Positions 44,153 to 56,680 are shown, numbered from the stretch's first letter. The stretch: 64,000 nt of DNA from Sceloporus undulatus (GCF_019175285.1 NC_056522.1:321335196-321399195), one strand, 5' to 3'. Translations and numbers: made by a program. Notes: generated by a model from the sequence alone, not told the origin.

Positions 44153-45310
44153 AATGACCAATTGGCAGTTGGCCTGTGGAGTCCCCCGGGGTTCGGTTCT
44201 GTCCCCCATGTTATTCAACATCTACATGAAATCACTAGAGATACCACCCAGAGTTCTGGAGTGCGGTGTTACCAGTATGCTGATGACACCCAGCTCTATC
44301 TCTCCTTCCTATCTCACTCCAAGGAAGCAGTCTCTGTACTGAGCAAGTGTCTGATGTCAGTAATGGATTGGATGAGGGCAAACAAACTGAAACTTAATCC
44401 AGACAAGAAAGAGGTGTTCCTGGTCAGTTGTAGGGCAGGTCAGGGAACAGGGATTCAGCCTGTGCTGGATGGAGTTACACTCCCCCTGAAAGGCTCGCAG
44501 CTTGGGTGTGCTCCTGGACTGAGCCTGGATGCCCAGGTCTCAGCAGTGGCCAGGAGTACATTTGCACAGCTTAAACTTGTGCACCAGCTGCACCTGTTCC
44601 TTGAGATGTCAGATCTGGCTACAGTGACACATGCCTTGGTTACATCCTGTTTGGACTACTGCAATGCACTATACGTGGGGCTGCTTTTGGAAATTGTCAG
44701 GAAAGTTCAGCAGGTTCAAAATGCCACAGCTAACCAGAACCAGTTACAGGGAGCATGTAACCCCTTTGGTAAAACAGTTTCACTGGTTACCAGTTCGTTT
44801 CTGGGCACAATTCATTGCTGGTTATGACCTATAAAATCCTACACAACTTAGGTCCAGACTATTTGAAAAACTGTATCTCCCCATATGAACCTGCTAGAGC
44901 TCTAAGATCTTCAGGAGAAGGCTTCCTCTTGATCCCACCAAGATCTCAGGCTCACTTGGTGAGGACACGAAGGAGAGCCTTCTCAGTGGCTGCTCCCCCC
45001 CCTTTGGAACTAACTCCCTTCCCTGGGAGGCTAGGCTGGCCCCCTCCCTGCTAGCCTTTCTCTGGCAAGTAAAAACATTTTATGCAGGCAGGCATTTAGT
45101 ATATAATGCATAGCAAGCTGGTTTTTATGGAGCAGGCGGGTTTTTAGTTATGTTTTTAACTTTTGTATATTTTTATGTGATTTTATATTGTGTATAGATG
45201 TTTTTAATTGTTTTGAATTTTACTGAACTTTTAAACATTTTGTCTGTGAGCCACCTTAGGTCCCTCCTGGGAGAAAGGTGACATATAAGTGAAATAAATA
45301 CATAAAAATA
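44153..45310 (+). mobile_element. L2-type LINE, RT and 3' tail
   Basis: Contains G-V-P-R-G-S-V-L-S-P-M-L-F-N-I-Y-M, the catalytic box Y-A-D-D-T-Q-L-Y-L, then N-K-L-K-L-N-P-D-K and T-S-C-L-D-Y-C-N-A-L-Y; frames shift at least twice. The tail CCTTAGGTCCCTCCTGGGAG..AAATAAATA is a typical L2-like end. 5'-truncated at the RT core. Confidence 0.88.
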
Positions 45311-45899
45311 AAAATTGGTTTGTATAGGGTTTAAGCAGTATACAAAAATTAAAATGCATTATGATCTTTTATGTAGATATTATTATATAATTATATGTTG
45401 TCCTTTTCATTTTTCATTTTAAACTTATATTTGTTTTTATCTTATTATGTAGCCCCCTGAAGAAGACCGCTGAAATATTTCCAGAAGCCAACATGCGATG
45501 AGCTTTTTCTAAAATTAAAATCAGCCACCCACTGAGCATTGGAGACGTATTCCCCCTTTCTCTCTATGGCTTAAGAGAGCAGCATGTGAAGCAGGTATAT
45601 ACAAGACAGAGGAGGGCCTCTCATGGGATTTCTGGGCTCATGTCAGATCTTAAATCTTGTAGGAACCTGGAACACTACTAAAAGGTCCATGTCTCACAAA
45701 ATTTGAGACCAGATATATCAGCCTGGTCACACATACCAGCCAGTCTTCAACTGGCTGGTCATTAAAGAGGATTGTTCTATAATGGAGTCATAAAATCCTA
45801 GCAGTCCTAATGTCTGAACAACAACCATATGTTATGACCATTGACCAAAAGTCATCATCTTTCACATTTCTCCCAGGTGAACAGACTTTTGGGGTTGAA

Positions 45900-46712
45900 A
45901 AGACTCAGAAGAAGGAGAAGTGAAGATTAGAGGAAGGAGACATGCAGAAGACACCATATTCCTTGCAGAAAGCAGAAACAACAACAACAACAAAAAAAAA
46001 AACTTGGAACATTTAGAGAAGAAAGCACAAAGGCAGGCTTAATACTGAACATTTTTTTAAAATCATAATGACCACAGAGGATTTATATAAATTCAATCTA
46101 GACAACAAATAAATAGAAATAGTCAATGATTTCTCATACCTTAGATCTATCGATGACCAGAACAAAGATTGCAGTCAAGAAATCGGAAGAAAATTATGAC
46201 GGAAGGGCAGCTCTGAAAGAACTAGACAAAATCCTAAAGTGCAAAGATATAAAACTGAACTCTAAACAAAGGATAGTCCAAGTCATTGTTTTCCCTATGT
46301 ACAGATGCAAGAGCTGGACAGTGAAGAAAGCAGATAGAAGGAAAATCTTGCTGGAGAAGAGTCCAGAGAATACTATGGACAGCAAGAAAAATAAATAAAT
46401 GGGTACTAGAGCAGATCAGACCTGAGCTCTCCATGGAAGTCAAGATGACCAAACTGAGGCTACTGGTTGTAGTTTGGCCACATCTTGAGAAGACATGATT
46501 CACTGGAAGAGACAATAATGGTAGGAAATGTGGAGAGTTGTAGAAAGAGAGGAAGGCTGCATATTAGATGGATGGATTCAATCAAGGAGGTCACGTCCCT
46601 GAGCCTGCAAGACCTGAATAGATCAGTTCAAAATGGGGGGCTTGGAAGTGTCTCACTCATGGGGTTGCCATGAGTTGAAGTCAACTCGAGGGCAGTTAAC
46701 AATAACAGACTA
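45900..46712 (+). mobile_element. BovB (RTE clade) LINE 3' fragment
   Basis: Shows a decayed H-A-E-D-T-I-F-L-A-E-S (RT active-site region), then VIVFPMYRCKSWTVKKA, M-R-R-H-D-S-L-E-E-T-I-M-V-G and RKRGRLHIRWMDSIKEV, ending CCATGAGTTGAAGTCAACTC and AACAATAACA. Order and wording match BovB. Several frameshifts. Confidence 0.88.
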
Positions 46713-46767
46713 GCTAATCATTCTGTGTGGCATTTCTGAAGAGCTGAACAATTCTATCAGCTGTGGT

Positions 46768-46996
46768 TTTTGTTGTTATTTGCAGTCTATTTGACTTTGA
46801 TTTATTGTGACCATAGAAATGAGAGGCTTCTAAGAGCCCTTGTCATCAACTGTCCTGCTCAGGTCTTGTAAAATAAGGGCTGTAGCTTCCTTGATTGAAT
46901 CAATCCACCTGCAGTGCAGTCTCCCTCTTTTCATTTGTCTTTCTAGCAGCCTGTTGTATCCATAGAGCTCTTCTCTACATTTCAAATGAGTTGATT
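46768..46996 (-). mobile_element. BovB LINE fragment
   Basis: Minus strand matches the GRVEGSRKRGRPR..WLDSI region of BovB (plus-strand AATCAATCCACCTGCAGTGC and TCTCCCTCTTTTCATTTG). It lies head to head with the previous copy. Confidence 0.7.
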
Positions 46997-47006
46997 TTCT
47001 GCGGTA

Positions 47007-47235
47007 CCGTCAACCCTCCTTATCCACAGACCTTTTATCTATGGATTCAAGCATCCATGCCTTGAAATATTCCCCAAAAATATAAATTCCAAACAGCAAA
47101 TCTTTATTCTGTCATTTTATATAAGAGACAGCATTTGACTATGCCATTGTATATAATGGGACTTGAGCACCCACGGATTTTGGTATCCATACCAGGTCCT
47201 GGAACCAAACCCCAGTGGATACTGAGTTCCCAATG
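47007..47235. mobile_element. Tigger/pogo-like palindromic MITE
   Basis: CCGTCAACCCTCCTTATCC ... GGATACTGAGTTCCCAATG with TA on both sides. Same family as 16588. Confidence 0.75.
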
Positions 47236-47695
47236 TATACACCAGCTTCTGCAATAGAATATATTTATTTTACTATATCTTTAACTTTTTTTGTACTACC
47301 TTCCAATGGTATCATGAGGGGGTACAGACTGCACCAAGTAACATGCCAGAAGAGGAGTGACACCCAGTGGAGCCCTCATCCCACTGTGGGAGGTGCAGTG
47401 CTGATGTCGGTGCCCCGCCCTTCTTCACTGCTGTTTCTCTCTCCCTGAGGTTGAAGCCAAGGCCAGGAAGCCAAGAGGAGGAGGGATGAGTGGATCCCTC
47501 TTGGCTTCGCCTTAGCCCAGCTCCCTGGGTGGGGAGGCAGGTGAAGGAGTGGGGCAGCTCCCCACCAACACCTGGTGACGTCAAGCCTGAAGGAACATGA
47601 ACACTCTGAATATCAGAACAATCAAAATACAAAGCTTCTACTTATATAAATTTAACTTACTTGTGTTTGGGGGGGATAACTTATTATTCAAATTG

Positions 47696-47850
47696 CATGC
47701 AAAGGGATCTTGTAGTACCTTTGAGACTAACTGAAAGAAAGAATCTTGAGCTGACTTCTTCAGACGCAGGAGGAAGTCGGCTCAAGTTAGTCCCAAAGGT
47801 GCTACATGATCCTTTTGCATACAGATTTTCCAGACTAACACCGCTACGTC
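47696..47850. repeat. Palindromic dispersed repeat
   Basis: Arms GCAAAGGGATCTTGTAGTAC..TTTGAGACTAACT and ..CCCAAAGGTGCTACATGATC; GACTTCTTCAGACGC lies in the loop and AGACTAACACCGCTAC follows. Relative of 1111-1267. Confidence 0.65.
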
Positions 47851-47946
47851 TTTGTATTCATATTATAGAAAGAGAACTGAGGCTCAGAAATAGGTGTAAG
47901 GTAGGAAGTTAGGGCTGATCTGGCACCTGCACCCTGGTTGCCTAGA

Positions 47947-48187
47947 CCAGGGGTTCCCAATCTTTTTGACTAGCAGGGCATTTTTTAGAATCAGTTTTTA
48001 TGGCAGAGCCCGTAAGAGGCCTACCCTATGTCTTACAAGTTAATGGTGTTTAGGAGTAGTGTTATTTTTTGTTTCTTGTTCTTTCATTTCATTCAATTTT
48101 TATTTCTTTCATTTTCCTGGAGTGGCTGTGGAGCACCTGGGAAGTCCACACGGAGCCCTCCCTGGATCACAGGTTGGGAACCACTGG
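47947..48187. mobile_element. hAT (Charlie-like) MITE
   Basis: CCAGGGGTTCCCAATCTTTT and ..CACAGGTTGGGAACCACTGG are inverted termini of Charlie type. 241 bp without transposase. Flanking CCTAGA/CCTCTA may be a mutated target duplication. Confidence 0.6.
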
Positions 48188-48779
48188 CCTCTACAAATGT
48201 CCCTCATGGTAACTTGTGGCTCCCTCCATATGCTTTGGACTATGGCTCTCATTAACCCCAGCCAGCAAGGTGAGCTGTCATGGATGATAGACCTTGTAGT
48301 TAAAAATATCTAGAGAGAAGCAGGTTAGGAACAGACTGTGCTTACCACTGAGTCACACTGAGGCTTACCAATCTTTGTAGCACATTTTGTTCTGTTTCTT
48401 TGCAGGATGGATATATTCCCTAAATGAATGATGAGTTACACACAAGTAGAAGAGCATAAGAACATTTGTAAAATCAAAGTAAAATAGAAGAGGAAAATAT
48501 TTCTTTTAAAAGAAAGGGAGAGGGGTTATTGAATACCTACTTCTTAGGGACTGGCAGTGGTGTGCCACTTGGAGGTCACCTTGATGGATCCATGTGGCTT
48601 CAGAGTGTCAGGGAATGGGTTTAATGGGGTGGCTGTGAGTAATTGGCACTGTTGGCATGCCGTCATCCAAGAGGGAGCACCATCAGGTCATGCTGAGGGA
48701 AGAAGCCGCCGCTCCAGATAGCCTGATTGGAGCCAAAACAATCTGCAAAGCTCTGTTCTAAAATAAGATTAAGCTTTAT

Positions 48780-49050
48780 TGTTGCTGTCTGCGATGATGT
48801 GATATCGTTTAATACTTTATGACTTCAAAAGTTTTCCGGTGAATCCTCCCTGCCCCCTAACATTCCTGAGGAGGAAGGAAAGGCTGTCGCGTAATAAATT
48901 GACAGCCTGCACTATCAACATGTCATTTACAGCTGCATTGCCAAATCGAGCCCGTCTGTTGCTCAAGTGTTCTGCTGGGGATGTTTCCAGCATGGAATAA
49001 TTATGTCCAAATGGAGCATTTGCCTGGATTTCTGAGAATTCCATGTTTCT
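48780..49050. other. Candidate conserved non-coding element
   Basis: Non-repetitive, base-balanced stretch without ORF. It includes TAATAAATTGACAGCC (homeodomain/TALE-like core) and GGAATAATTATGTCC. Nothing else in the window resembles it. Assignment is by general appearance only. Confidence 0.25.
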
Positions 49051-49799
49051 GTGGCTTTCTAGATGAGCCTAGAGCCAAAAGGGAAGAGGGTAGAAAATGA
49101 GATTTATGACAGTTAATTTTCCTGGACATTCTTGCAATAGGGTTTCAGTATTTTTCTTTGTCTTTAAGGGAAAGTATTTTTCATGATAAAAACATTGTTT
49201 GAAATATGGGGGGGGGGGCATCTTCCAAATGTGATTTTTGTTAAGGACTTGGCATTCTGTTTAGACAAAATTGGAGAGGGGTAGCTGTGAGTATGTTGTG
49301 ACATAAGCAATAAAGAATCTTGAGTCAGCTTAAAGACAAACAGATTCAGCATGGCATAAGCTTTCTTTGACTAAAGCCCAGTTAATGGAATATGAGTGGT
49401 CTCCAGTTCCCCCAAATCTCAGGCCACAATGCATCTGTTTTAAAATGGAGACATAATCCAGATTTAGGGGTGAGAAATTTGTTTGGTGGAAATGGATTTT
49501 GCCCCACCTTTCTCCCTTACCCCTCTCCAGTTCTCCTAAATAAATATGCAGGAGATGCTGTTTTTAAGGAAAAAATTAAATATTTTATTTTAAAATTAAG
49601 ATTTTAATTTATAAAAATCCTGGGACATTGCCTTTTTCCTCCCACTGAGCCTCACTCCACTCACACCATCTCTTCAGCATTTTAATGGGACACAGGTAAG
49701 TGCTACAGCCAGTTTCTGCCAAAAAGGAGATGTTTCAGGAGTATTGTTGTCACCCTTCCATAGGGTGCCACCTGGTGCGGTCGACACATTTTGTACCCC

Positions 49800-49992
49800 C
49801 TAGTGATGCCACTAGTCCTGCAGAATCAGGGCTGTGGCTTCCTAGATTGAATCTACCCATCTGTAATGCAGTCTTCCTCTTTTCCTACTGCCCTCTAACT
49901 TACCAAGCATTATTTTCTTTTCTAGTGAATCATGTCTTCTCATGATGTGGCCAAAATACAGCCATCTCAGATTAGTCACAAACTTTGAATTA
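49800..49992 (-). mobile_element. BovB LINE fragment
   Basis: Minus strand matches the ATGAGAAGACATGATTCACT..AGGAAAAGAGGAAGACTG block of the BovB copies at 46485 and 57394. Confidence 0.75.
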
Positions 49993-50641
49993 TTTCAGAT
50001 TTCAACAAGCACTTTGGTATTTATCACACAGAGGTTTTTGCAGCTCTGATCTGAAGCCTCCACTCACATCTTAAAGTAGGAAAAAGCAGGCTTAAAACAG
50101 GAGGGCAAGCTTGCCTTCGTTTGAAGCTGTTCTTACATTCTCCTCCTCCCCATGTTACACAGGCTATGCAAAAGGAGGTTGTATAGGGATAGGCACTTCT
50201 CTCCCCAGACAATTAGTAGCAATAGCTAGCCCACAGCTTGGACTACAAGCCAGAGAATCCGTCAGCTATGATGACAATGCTAGCTAGAAGATGTTGGAAT
50301 TTGTAGTCTAAAAGTAACTTATTTGAGCTTTGGAATGGACACTGAACATGTCAGTAAAGAGGAAGATTTTAAAATGTGTTGTATGACCTCAAATGGCAGT
50401 AAACTGTTTTGATGAGAAGTCCAGTGAGAATGGGAGCGCCTGAACAGATTATGTCCCCTCTTCCTTGAGTATTGTCATACTGTACTTCAGTTACCTTTCA
50501 CAGTGAAACTCCTTTTTACAAAGTCTTTTTATCCCTGTCCACCATCACCTTTTTCTGCTCCTCATCTAGAAGCACTCACACCTTTTAGTCAGTCACTCTC
50601 ATTCTTACTGGACTTCTCACTGGTGCCTTTCTCATGGCTAT

Positions 50642-50800
50642 CAGGGACGTAGCCAGGGGGGGGGGTTTCTTGGGGTCCGGACCCCCCCTTCCATTAGAAA
50701 AATGAATGGTGTGTGCTGCTGCGCCGCCGCACCAAAGCCCCATTATAATGGTGGCACTTAGTCTGGACCCCCCCTTCCTAAAATCCTAGCTACGTCCCTG
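50642..50800. mobile_element. hAT-like MITE (CAGGGACGTAGCCAGG ends)
   Basis: 159 bp with termini CAGGGACGTAGCCAGG and CTAGCTACGTCCCTG, flanked by the exact 7-mer TGGCTAT (50635-50641 and 50801-50807). The terminus is a widely seen hAT type. GC-rich inside. Confidence 0.8.
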
Positions 50801-50959
50801 TGGCTATTGCTACTGGAAGTAAAAAGGCATCAATACATGCATCAGCTAATGTTTGGGAACGGAAAGTGAGAAAGGAAACCTACTGGATGACCTTGTGCAA
50901 GTTGCACTCTTCCTGTTAAACCAGTGGCAAACATCCCTTGAAGAACTTTAGGTTATGTC

Positions 50960-51075
50960 CTTGCATAGGTTTTTTTTTAATGTTTTTAATTGTACTGTTT
51001 TTAATGCTGGGAAGCCACTCTGAGTCCCAGTCCTGGGAAAAGAGCGGGATACAAATTAAATAAATAAATAAAAAT
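50960..51075 (+). mobile_element. LINE 3' tail
   Basis: GAAGCCACTCTGAGTCCCAG..GGGAAAAGAGCGGGATACAA followed by (AAAT)n; tail only. Confidence 0.6.
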
Positions 51076-51115
51076 AATAGCCTGATGGTAATGCTGGGGT
51101 AGCCTTGGAGCAGCT

Positions 51116-51408
51116 GGGGAGACTATCACACGTGAAATCCCAGCCAGGTTACACACAGGTTGCAACTGTCAGTGACGGATCTTATTGCTTTCCTTCATGC
51201 CAGGGCAATAGGCAGCCCATATCCAACCCGGGCTTCTCCAGTACCTTTTCAAAAATGGGGAAATCCCGTTCTTGAAAAGGTGCCAGAGAAGCCCAGGTTG
51301 GATACAGGCTGCATACTGCCTGGGCACAGACCAGTGCAATAATATCTGTCGCTGATGGTTACAACCCGTGTAACTTGGTGTGGATTTCACATGTGATAAT
51401 CTCCTGGG
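51116..51408. mobile_element. Palindromic MITE (CCAACC-GGGCTTCTC centre)
   Basis: Arms GAGACTATCACACGTGAAAT.. and ..TGTGGATTTCACATGTGATA are reverse complements, as are the inner TATCCAACCCGGGCTTCTCC and GAGAAGCCCAGGTTGGATA. A partial relative is at 57052-57190. Confidence 0.7.
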
Positions 51409-54400
51409 TCAGTACTGCTAGGCTTCACAAAAATGACACAGCTACCTTGGAAGATAGTTTCAAGGAATACAGGAAAAAGTGAGAAGCAATAAAACTGTTG
51501 AGAGGGGAGCTAGGGGAGAGAAATAACTGCAGAGATGGAGCCAGAAGGATCCATAATTGCTGCAATGTATGTGCAATGTTTGCTTCCTTGCCAGAAAACA
51601 TCACCAACTACACCTACAGCAAGTGGAAACTGGTAGCTCTCTTGGAAGAGAAGGTCAATGCACTACAGCTACATGTTGTGCATCAGAGAACAGGAGGACT
51701 TCCTGGATAGAACACAGGCTGTAAAGAGTAAAATTTTAAAGCTAGTGAATTGGCTCTGCTCATTTTACAAGAGGAACATGAACGTGGTCCTACTTAGAGT
51801 CTCTTCACACATGACATTTTTACAACCCACAGTTGAAAGCAAAACTGTGTTCAGCACGTGCACAATGTCTGGAAGCTGCTGTCTGAAAATGTTGTTTAGG
51901 ACAAGGAATTATTCAACACACTCAACCTCAGGACCACTTTAAACAGTAGCAAAAACCCAGAGTTCAGAAAATGTTACTTTTTTGGACTGGCCATGATGGT
52001 CAAGAGTTCATGCTCAGAGTCACACAAAAAGTCCCCCCCCCAAAAAAAAACAAATGTGCAAAGCTAAGAGCCATAGGGCAAATCCTTCCTTGGAAAAGCT
52101 TTCCTGCTTTGAAACTACAACCCCTTTTTGTGCAGACAGCTCCTGGTGCTGCTGCTCTTGAATTATTCAAAAGTTGTCCCATTCCAGGGTGGGCAGCTGC
52201 AGCAGGTCCAGGGTCTAATTGTCTGCTAACCCCATAAACTGTCAAAAAAAACCCAAACAAAAACCAAGCTACAAATCAATTTGTCATCTTGCCGAGTGGG
52301 TGTAGCAACCTATTTAAATTGTGAATTGCCTCTCTTGGAGCTTCTAGAGGTAACGCAACCCCTTTTATTTTGGCAAAGAAAAGGATGGCCTGGGGAGTCT
52401 GGAGGAAGAGAAAGAGCGTTCCTCCAGCTGGACTTTGTGTACCCCAATCCAATTCAGTGGCATAGGCTGCCCCAGAGAGGAGTCAAATTCAGTCACTTTC
52501 TGTATCCTGAAGCCCCCAGACACTCGCCCCATTTTTAAAAAATCCACACTGATTTGGGGGCAATTTTCTACCTTGAACCTAGTAAAATCGGCTTAAGGCA
52601 AATGAAACTCTCAACTTCTCAACCACAAACAGATTGAAAATTGGCCAGCTTGAAGTGATATGACCTCACTTCCTATGCACCAAAAACATGACAATGTCAC
52701 CTGCTGGGGTGCACAAGAGGGAAAGAGGCCCCTGTCTCCTCTGCAGTTGTCCATCCCTGGATTACAGGGTTTGGAAATATGTTCTCCAGGGTTTGGAGAC
52801 ATTTCTGAATGATTTCAAAGCTCTGTTCAGATTTATTCTCAAAGGAAAAAACTTCCAAAGGGGTTTCTCCTGCACATGTGCTATTTAAATGAAGGGAAGC
52901 TGTACATTTGTGAGATTCTTTTTTGTTTAAATAGACTTTTTTCAGGAAGGATTTTCTGGCAGATTATGTCCAAAATGGGAAACCTATTTTTTTTCTTTTT
53001 TTCTGTATAATTACCCACCTTCATCAAAAAGCTTTACACACCAATCTGTGTTTATGTGACTAGGAAAGAATCGCAGTTGGATTGAAATGTCTGTTTTGTT
53101 ATAAGAATTTGTATTTCATTTTCTAAAGAAAATATGGGCAAACCAATGTTGCATGCATTTACTCTGCAATGCCTTCTGGTATTTATTTTAATTAAAAGGT
53201 TTCAAGCTGCCAACATTCAAAAGCTGCCTGTTGCACATATGTTGTAACTTTAAAATCATTTCAGTGGCTCTGTTTACATTACCATATTGTAGGTTATTTG
53301 ATACCAAAGCAAGCTGTATAAAGTTGTCAGAGAACACACTAATACTATTCCTTCCTTCCTTCCTTTCCCCCCCTTTGGCTGCTTTTTGATGGCACTGCCC
53401 AAGTTTCACTTCTTGTCACCAAGCAACTCTGCTACCTGCAATAAGTCACCTAGTGGCAGTAGTTTGTTGCTATGTCAGTGGGGCAAAAACAGACTTGGTC
53501 TTAAAGTCTTTCCATCCCCATCCCATGTTGAATTAACATTGGATGCACATTTCACTTTAATAGCTGTGGAAAGTTAACTTTTCGCTAATGGAGCACACCA
53601 AATAATTTCAGGAGAAAATTAGACTATAGAAAACCTTATAGGTTATAGCAAACCCTTTTATTATGTTGGTCATGAAAAGCTATGGATTGCTGTAATAGAT
53701 GTGGGAGCGGGACAACATATGATTGTCATGATACATAACATACATTGTGGATAAGAGGCCACTATCAGGACAGAATGTGGAAAAACAGAATGGTTTTGAC
53801 TTAGCAAAGAGATCAGCCAAGGATGCATTTTATTACCCTATCTGTTTAATGAACAAAGTTTTTTATTTAGAAATATGCAAGAGGGCACCCAAACACACAA
53901 CAGTAATTCAAACAGACACACTTTCAGAGTTAACCAAAATGGAGGTATGGAAATTGGATAGCAGAGTTTTAGGGGTGCAGAGAGGGGTGATAATAACCTA
54001 CCCTGAAAAGGAGACCTCAGAAGTGGGATGTGGCTTAACAAAATCTGAGGGAGACATAAGGAGTGGAAGAATCTCTCTGTGCACATGAAGGGGCTATATT
54101 TGGAATGCTAATAAATGGAAGTCAGTAAGAAAAGAAGATAACCACATGAGAGGTGTAGGAATGCAATCAATGAAGCCACATACACCCCTGTTTTTGCAAG
54201 ACCTGAGCAGGACTGCTGATGATCACTGTTTTTGGAGTTCTCAGATTTATAGGGTTGTTGTAGGTCATAATGGTACTTACAGTAATCCCAAAACATGAAA
54301 TGTTGGAATGCTTCAGTCTTAATGGAGCTCAGGCATTTTGACAAAAGCCACTAATCTGGGGATGCTTTCTGGTTTCAAAAGAAGCAAGTCCAGTAGTGTG

Positions 54401-54607
54401 ATTTGAACAGCAAGGTAACTGGCGGAGGTGGTTATCATCTGAGGGGCAGATCAGTTGTGCCTGCAAGGAATAGAAAGGTACAATCCTGTCCCACTGGACA
54501 AGGAGTCTTGGCAGAATTACTCAACCTCAAGAGAGGCTGCAAGGAAGTAGACACTGAGCAAGCAGCTTCCTCTGAGTTTGCAGGAGCATGTCATTATATG
54601 TAACTAA
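51409..54607. other. Gene-free stretch
   Basis: Mostly unique DNA. 53040-53310 looks evenly composed and could be conserved non-coding. A 113-codon frame at 53747-54088 has no recognisable family. Confidence 0.4.
53350..53372. repeat. (CTTC)n/C-rich simple repeat
   Basis: TTCC units followed by a C run. Confidence 0.8.
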
Positions 54608-54931
54608 GGGGCTGTAGAGATTGGGAGGAAGGGGTGGCTAGAGGCCTCCCTTTTCTCCTCTGGATGGAGGCCGCAACAGGCAAATGCTGCAGCCTCCATG
54701 AGGCCTAAAAAGAACCCACGCGCTGGGCACCATTGGCATCCTTGCACAAAACAATGATATCTGTGCAGTGTGGCACTATTTGAGTGCTGCACCACGCAGA
54801 CGTCATTGTTGCGTGCCTTGTATGGACAGGCGCATGCAATCATGGTGCCCGCGCGCCGATTGTAGGGCTGGGTGCATGCAAAACCCTCATTTCGGCTCCA
54901 GACCAGCACAAACGCCAGTCTGTTCAAGACC
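54608..54931. mobile_element. GC-rich MITE (GTACAGAC termini), third copy
   Basis: Begins GGGGCTGTAGAGATTGG; ends CCAGTCTGTTCAAGAC. CpG-rich inside; no ORF of note. Confidence 0.5.
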
Positions 54932-56034
54932 TAAGTATCCTTTGCATATGAAAACCCTATGAAATTCATGGGGATGCCTTAAGTTGATGGGTAACTTGAA
55001 GGCACATATATACACAGAAATATATTATTTCCTCACAGACAATCTCTCTTCTTCCTGTACACAGCTTTAGAAATATGAATACTCCGGAGCTTGGAAACAT
55101 TACATTTTTGGAATATAACACTCAGATTCTCCTAACCAGAATGACCACTGGGACACTGAGATTTGTGAAGTAGTTCTTCCAAGTTTTGGTGGATAAAATT
55201 TGACAAACAAACCATAATTGCAGTCTTGCGTAGCACCCCCTAGTGCCAGTGAACGATATCCTTTGGTTAGAGTGTGCTTTCAGCAATCGCACGACAGCCT
55301 CTTAAAAACAACTTGATGATTGAGGGGACTTATTAAAGAATGCAGACTTGGCAACAGAGAGATGCTTGTAGACTCATGGTCTGGCACTCAGGCTATAGGG
55401 CCTGAGCCTCTTGAGCCTGACAGCTTGCTTATAAGCTATCTTTATCCCCCTCCATCCTTCATTTTCGTTAGCACACTCACAAGTGATCCAGGAAGAATGT
55501 TTTTTTTTCACTCCTGCATTGGTTCAGATGTTTTGTTTCAGCTCTTCCTTTAGGTTAAAGACAGTGTTGTGTCTGCTCTTGAAGCTATAATTTCCACTAA
55601 AGGTGCCAAAAGTAGGGTTAACTAGTTGTATGTCTTGGCTACAGAGAACTGAACTAGACTAATCAGAAGCAGGAAAAGCTGGGACTATAAAAATCCCAGA
55701 ATCCCTCCAGCCAACATGACCACTGAAAGCTATAGCCACTGATTCAGAGATTGTGGAATTGTAGTCCAAATTTCCCCCACTTAGTTCTGACTCTAAGCAC
55801 ATGCTTACTATGTTCTCATATAAAGATGGGTCAGGAGTCTTTTTCTTACACAAAAAGGAATATACAGAAGAAATGAAAATGGTCTCTTCTGAAAGCCAGC
55901 CATATAGGGAAGCCTACAAGGGACTTTGGGAACTATCCCCTGCTTGCTTCGAAGGGAGCAGTTTGAATGTTAGACTAGGACCTGGGTAGAACTGTCCTAG
56001 AAGTACAAAGTGTGAAACCAGAAAATATGTGGCT
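54932..56034. other. Gene-free stretch
   Basis: Unique DNA with fragments of short palindromes near 55690-55780; no gene seen. Confidence 0.45.
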
Positions 56035-56130
56035 TCCCAGATGTCAGACTGCAGCTCCCATTAGCCCTAGCTAACATAGTCAATGATGAAGGATAATGGG
56101 AGCTCCAGTCTGACATCATCCAGAGGACCA
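56035..56130. mobile_element. Short palindromic MITE (AGTCTGACAT)
   Basis: CAGATGTCAGACTGCAGCTC and GGGAGCTCCAGTCTGACATC are inverted; a common lizard palindrome. Fragments of relatives are at ~26935-26985, 37210-37255 and 48215-48300. Confidence 0.6.
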
Positions 56131-56443
56131 CTCATTTCCCATCTCTGTTACAGAGGAAAAGAAAAAGCTTTTGCTTATAGGATTCACTGGTTGGGAAATG
56201 TTTGCTGCTTCCTATTCATCTGTACAAGTACATGAAGTCTTGGACTGGTATTTTGAAATGTTCAGTAGCCAAGGGTCAAGTAGCCATAGACTAGAAGATT
56301 CCTCCCTCCTTCTGAAACAGAAGCAAACAACCTTCTCACAGAAGCCCAGCATTGGCAACAAGTGCAAGGACAAAACATCTTGTCAAATGTGACAACAGTC
56401 CCAGAAAGATCCAGCATGTTGCTGGACCTGAGACCACCTGCAT

Positions 56444-56680
56444 GAGCCAGAGTGCCAGAGTGGTTTGAGTGCTGGATTACAATTTTGGAGACCATGGTTC
56501 AAATCCTCGCTTGGCCATAGAAACCCACTGTGTGACCCTGAGCAAGTCACATCCTTTCAGCTTCAGAGGAATGCAATGGGAAGCTTCCTCTGAACAAATC
56601 ATGCCAAGAAAACTCCATGATAAGTTTGTCTTAGGGTCTCCATAATTCAGTAATGACTTATAAGTACACAACAACAACAA
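56444..56680 (+). mobile_element. Full-length tRNA-derived SINE with target duplication
   Basis: tRNA-like head with A box (CAGAGTGGTTTGAGTGCTGG) and B box (GGTTCAAATCC), conserved body (CTGAACAAATCATGCCAAGA) and (ACA)n tail. GACCACCTGCAT stands on both sides (56432-56443 and 56681-56692), so insertion was by target-primed reverse transcription. Confidence 0.92.

Noticed and set aside
43821-44827. Host gene from the 221-codon frame
   Set aside because: The frame is LINE reverse transcriptase (Y-A-D-D box) in CR1/L2 fragments.
53747-54088. 113-codon plus-strand frame
   Set aside because: Does not resemble a known family to me; isolated, with an opposing 82-codon frame. Kept only as a note in the gene-free stretch.
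56444-56520. Possible tRNA gene from A and B boxes
   Set aside because: The boxes belong to the head of a SINE with tail and target duplication, not to a folded tRNA.
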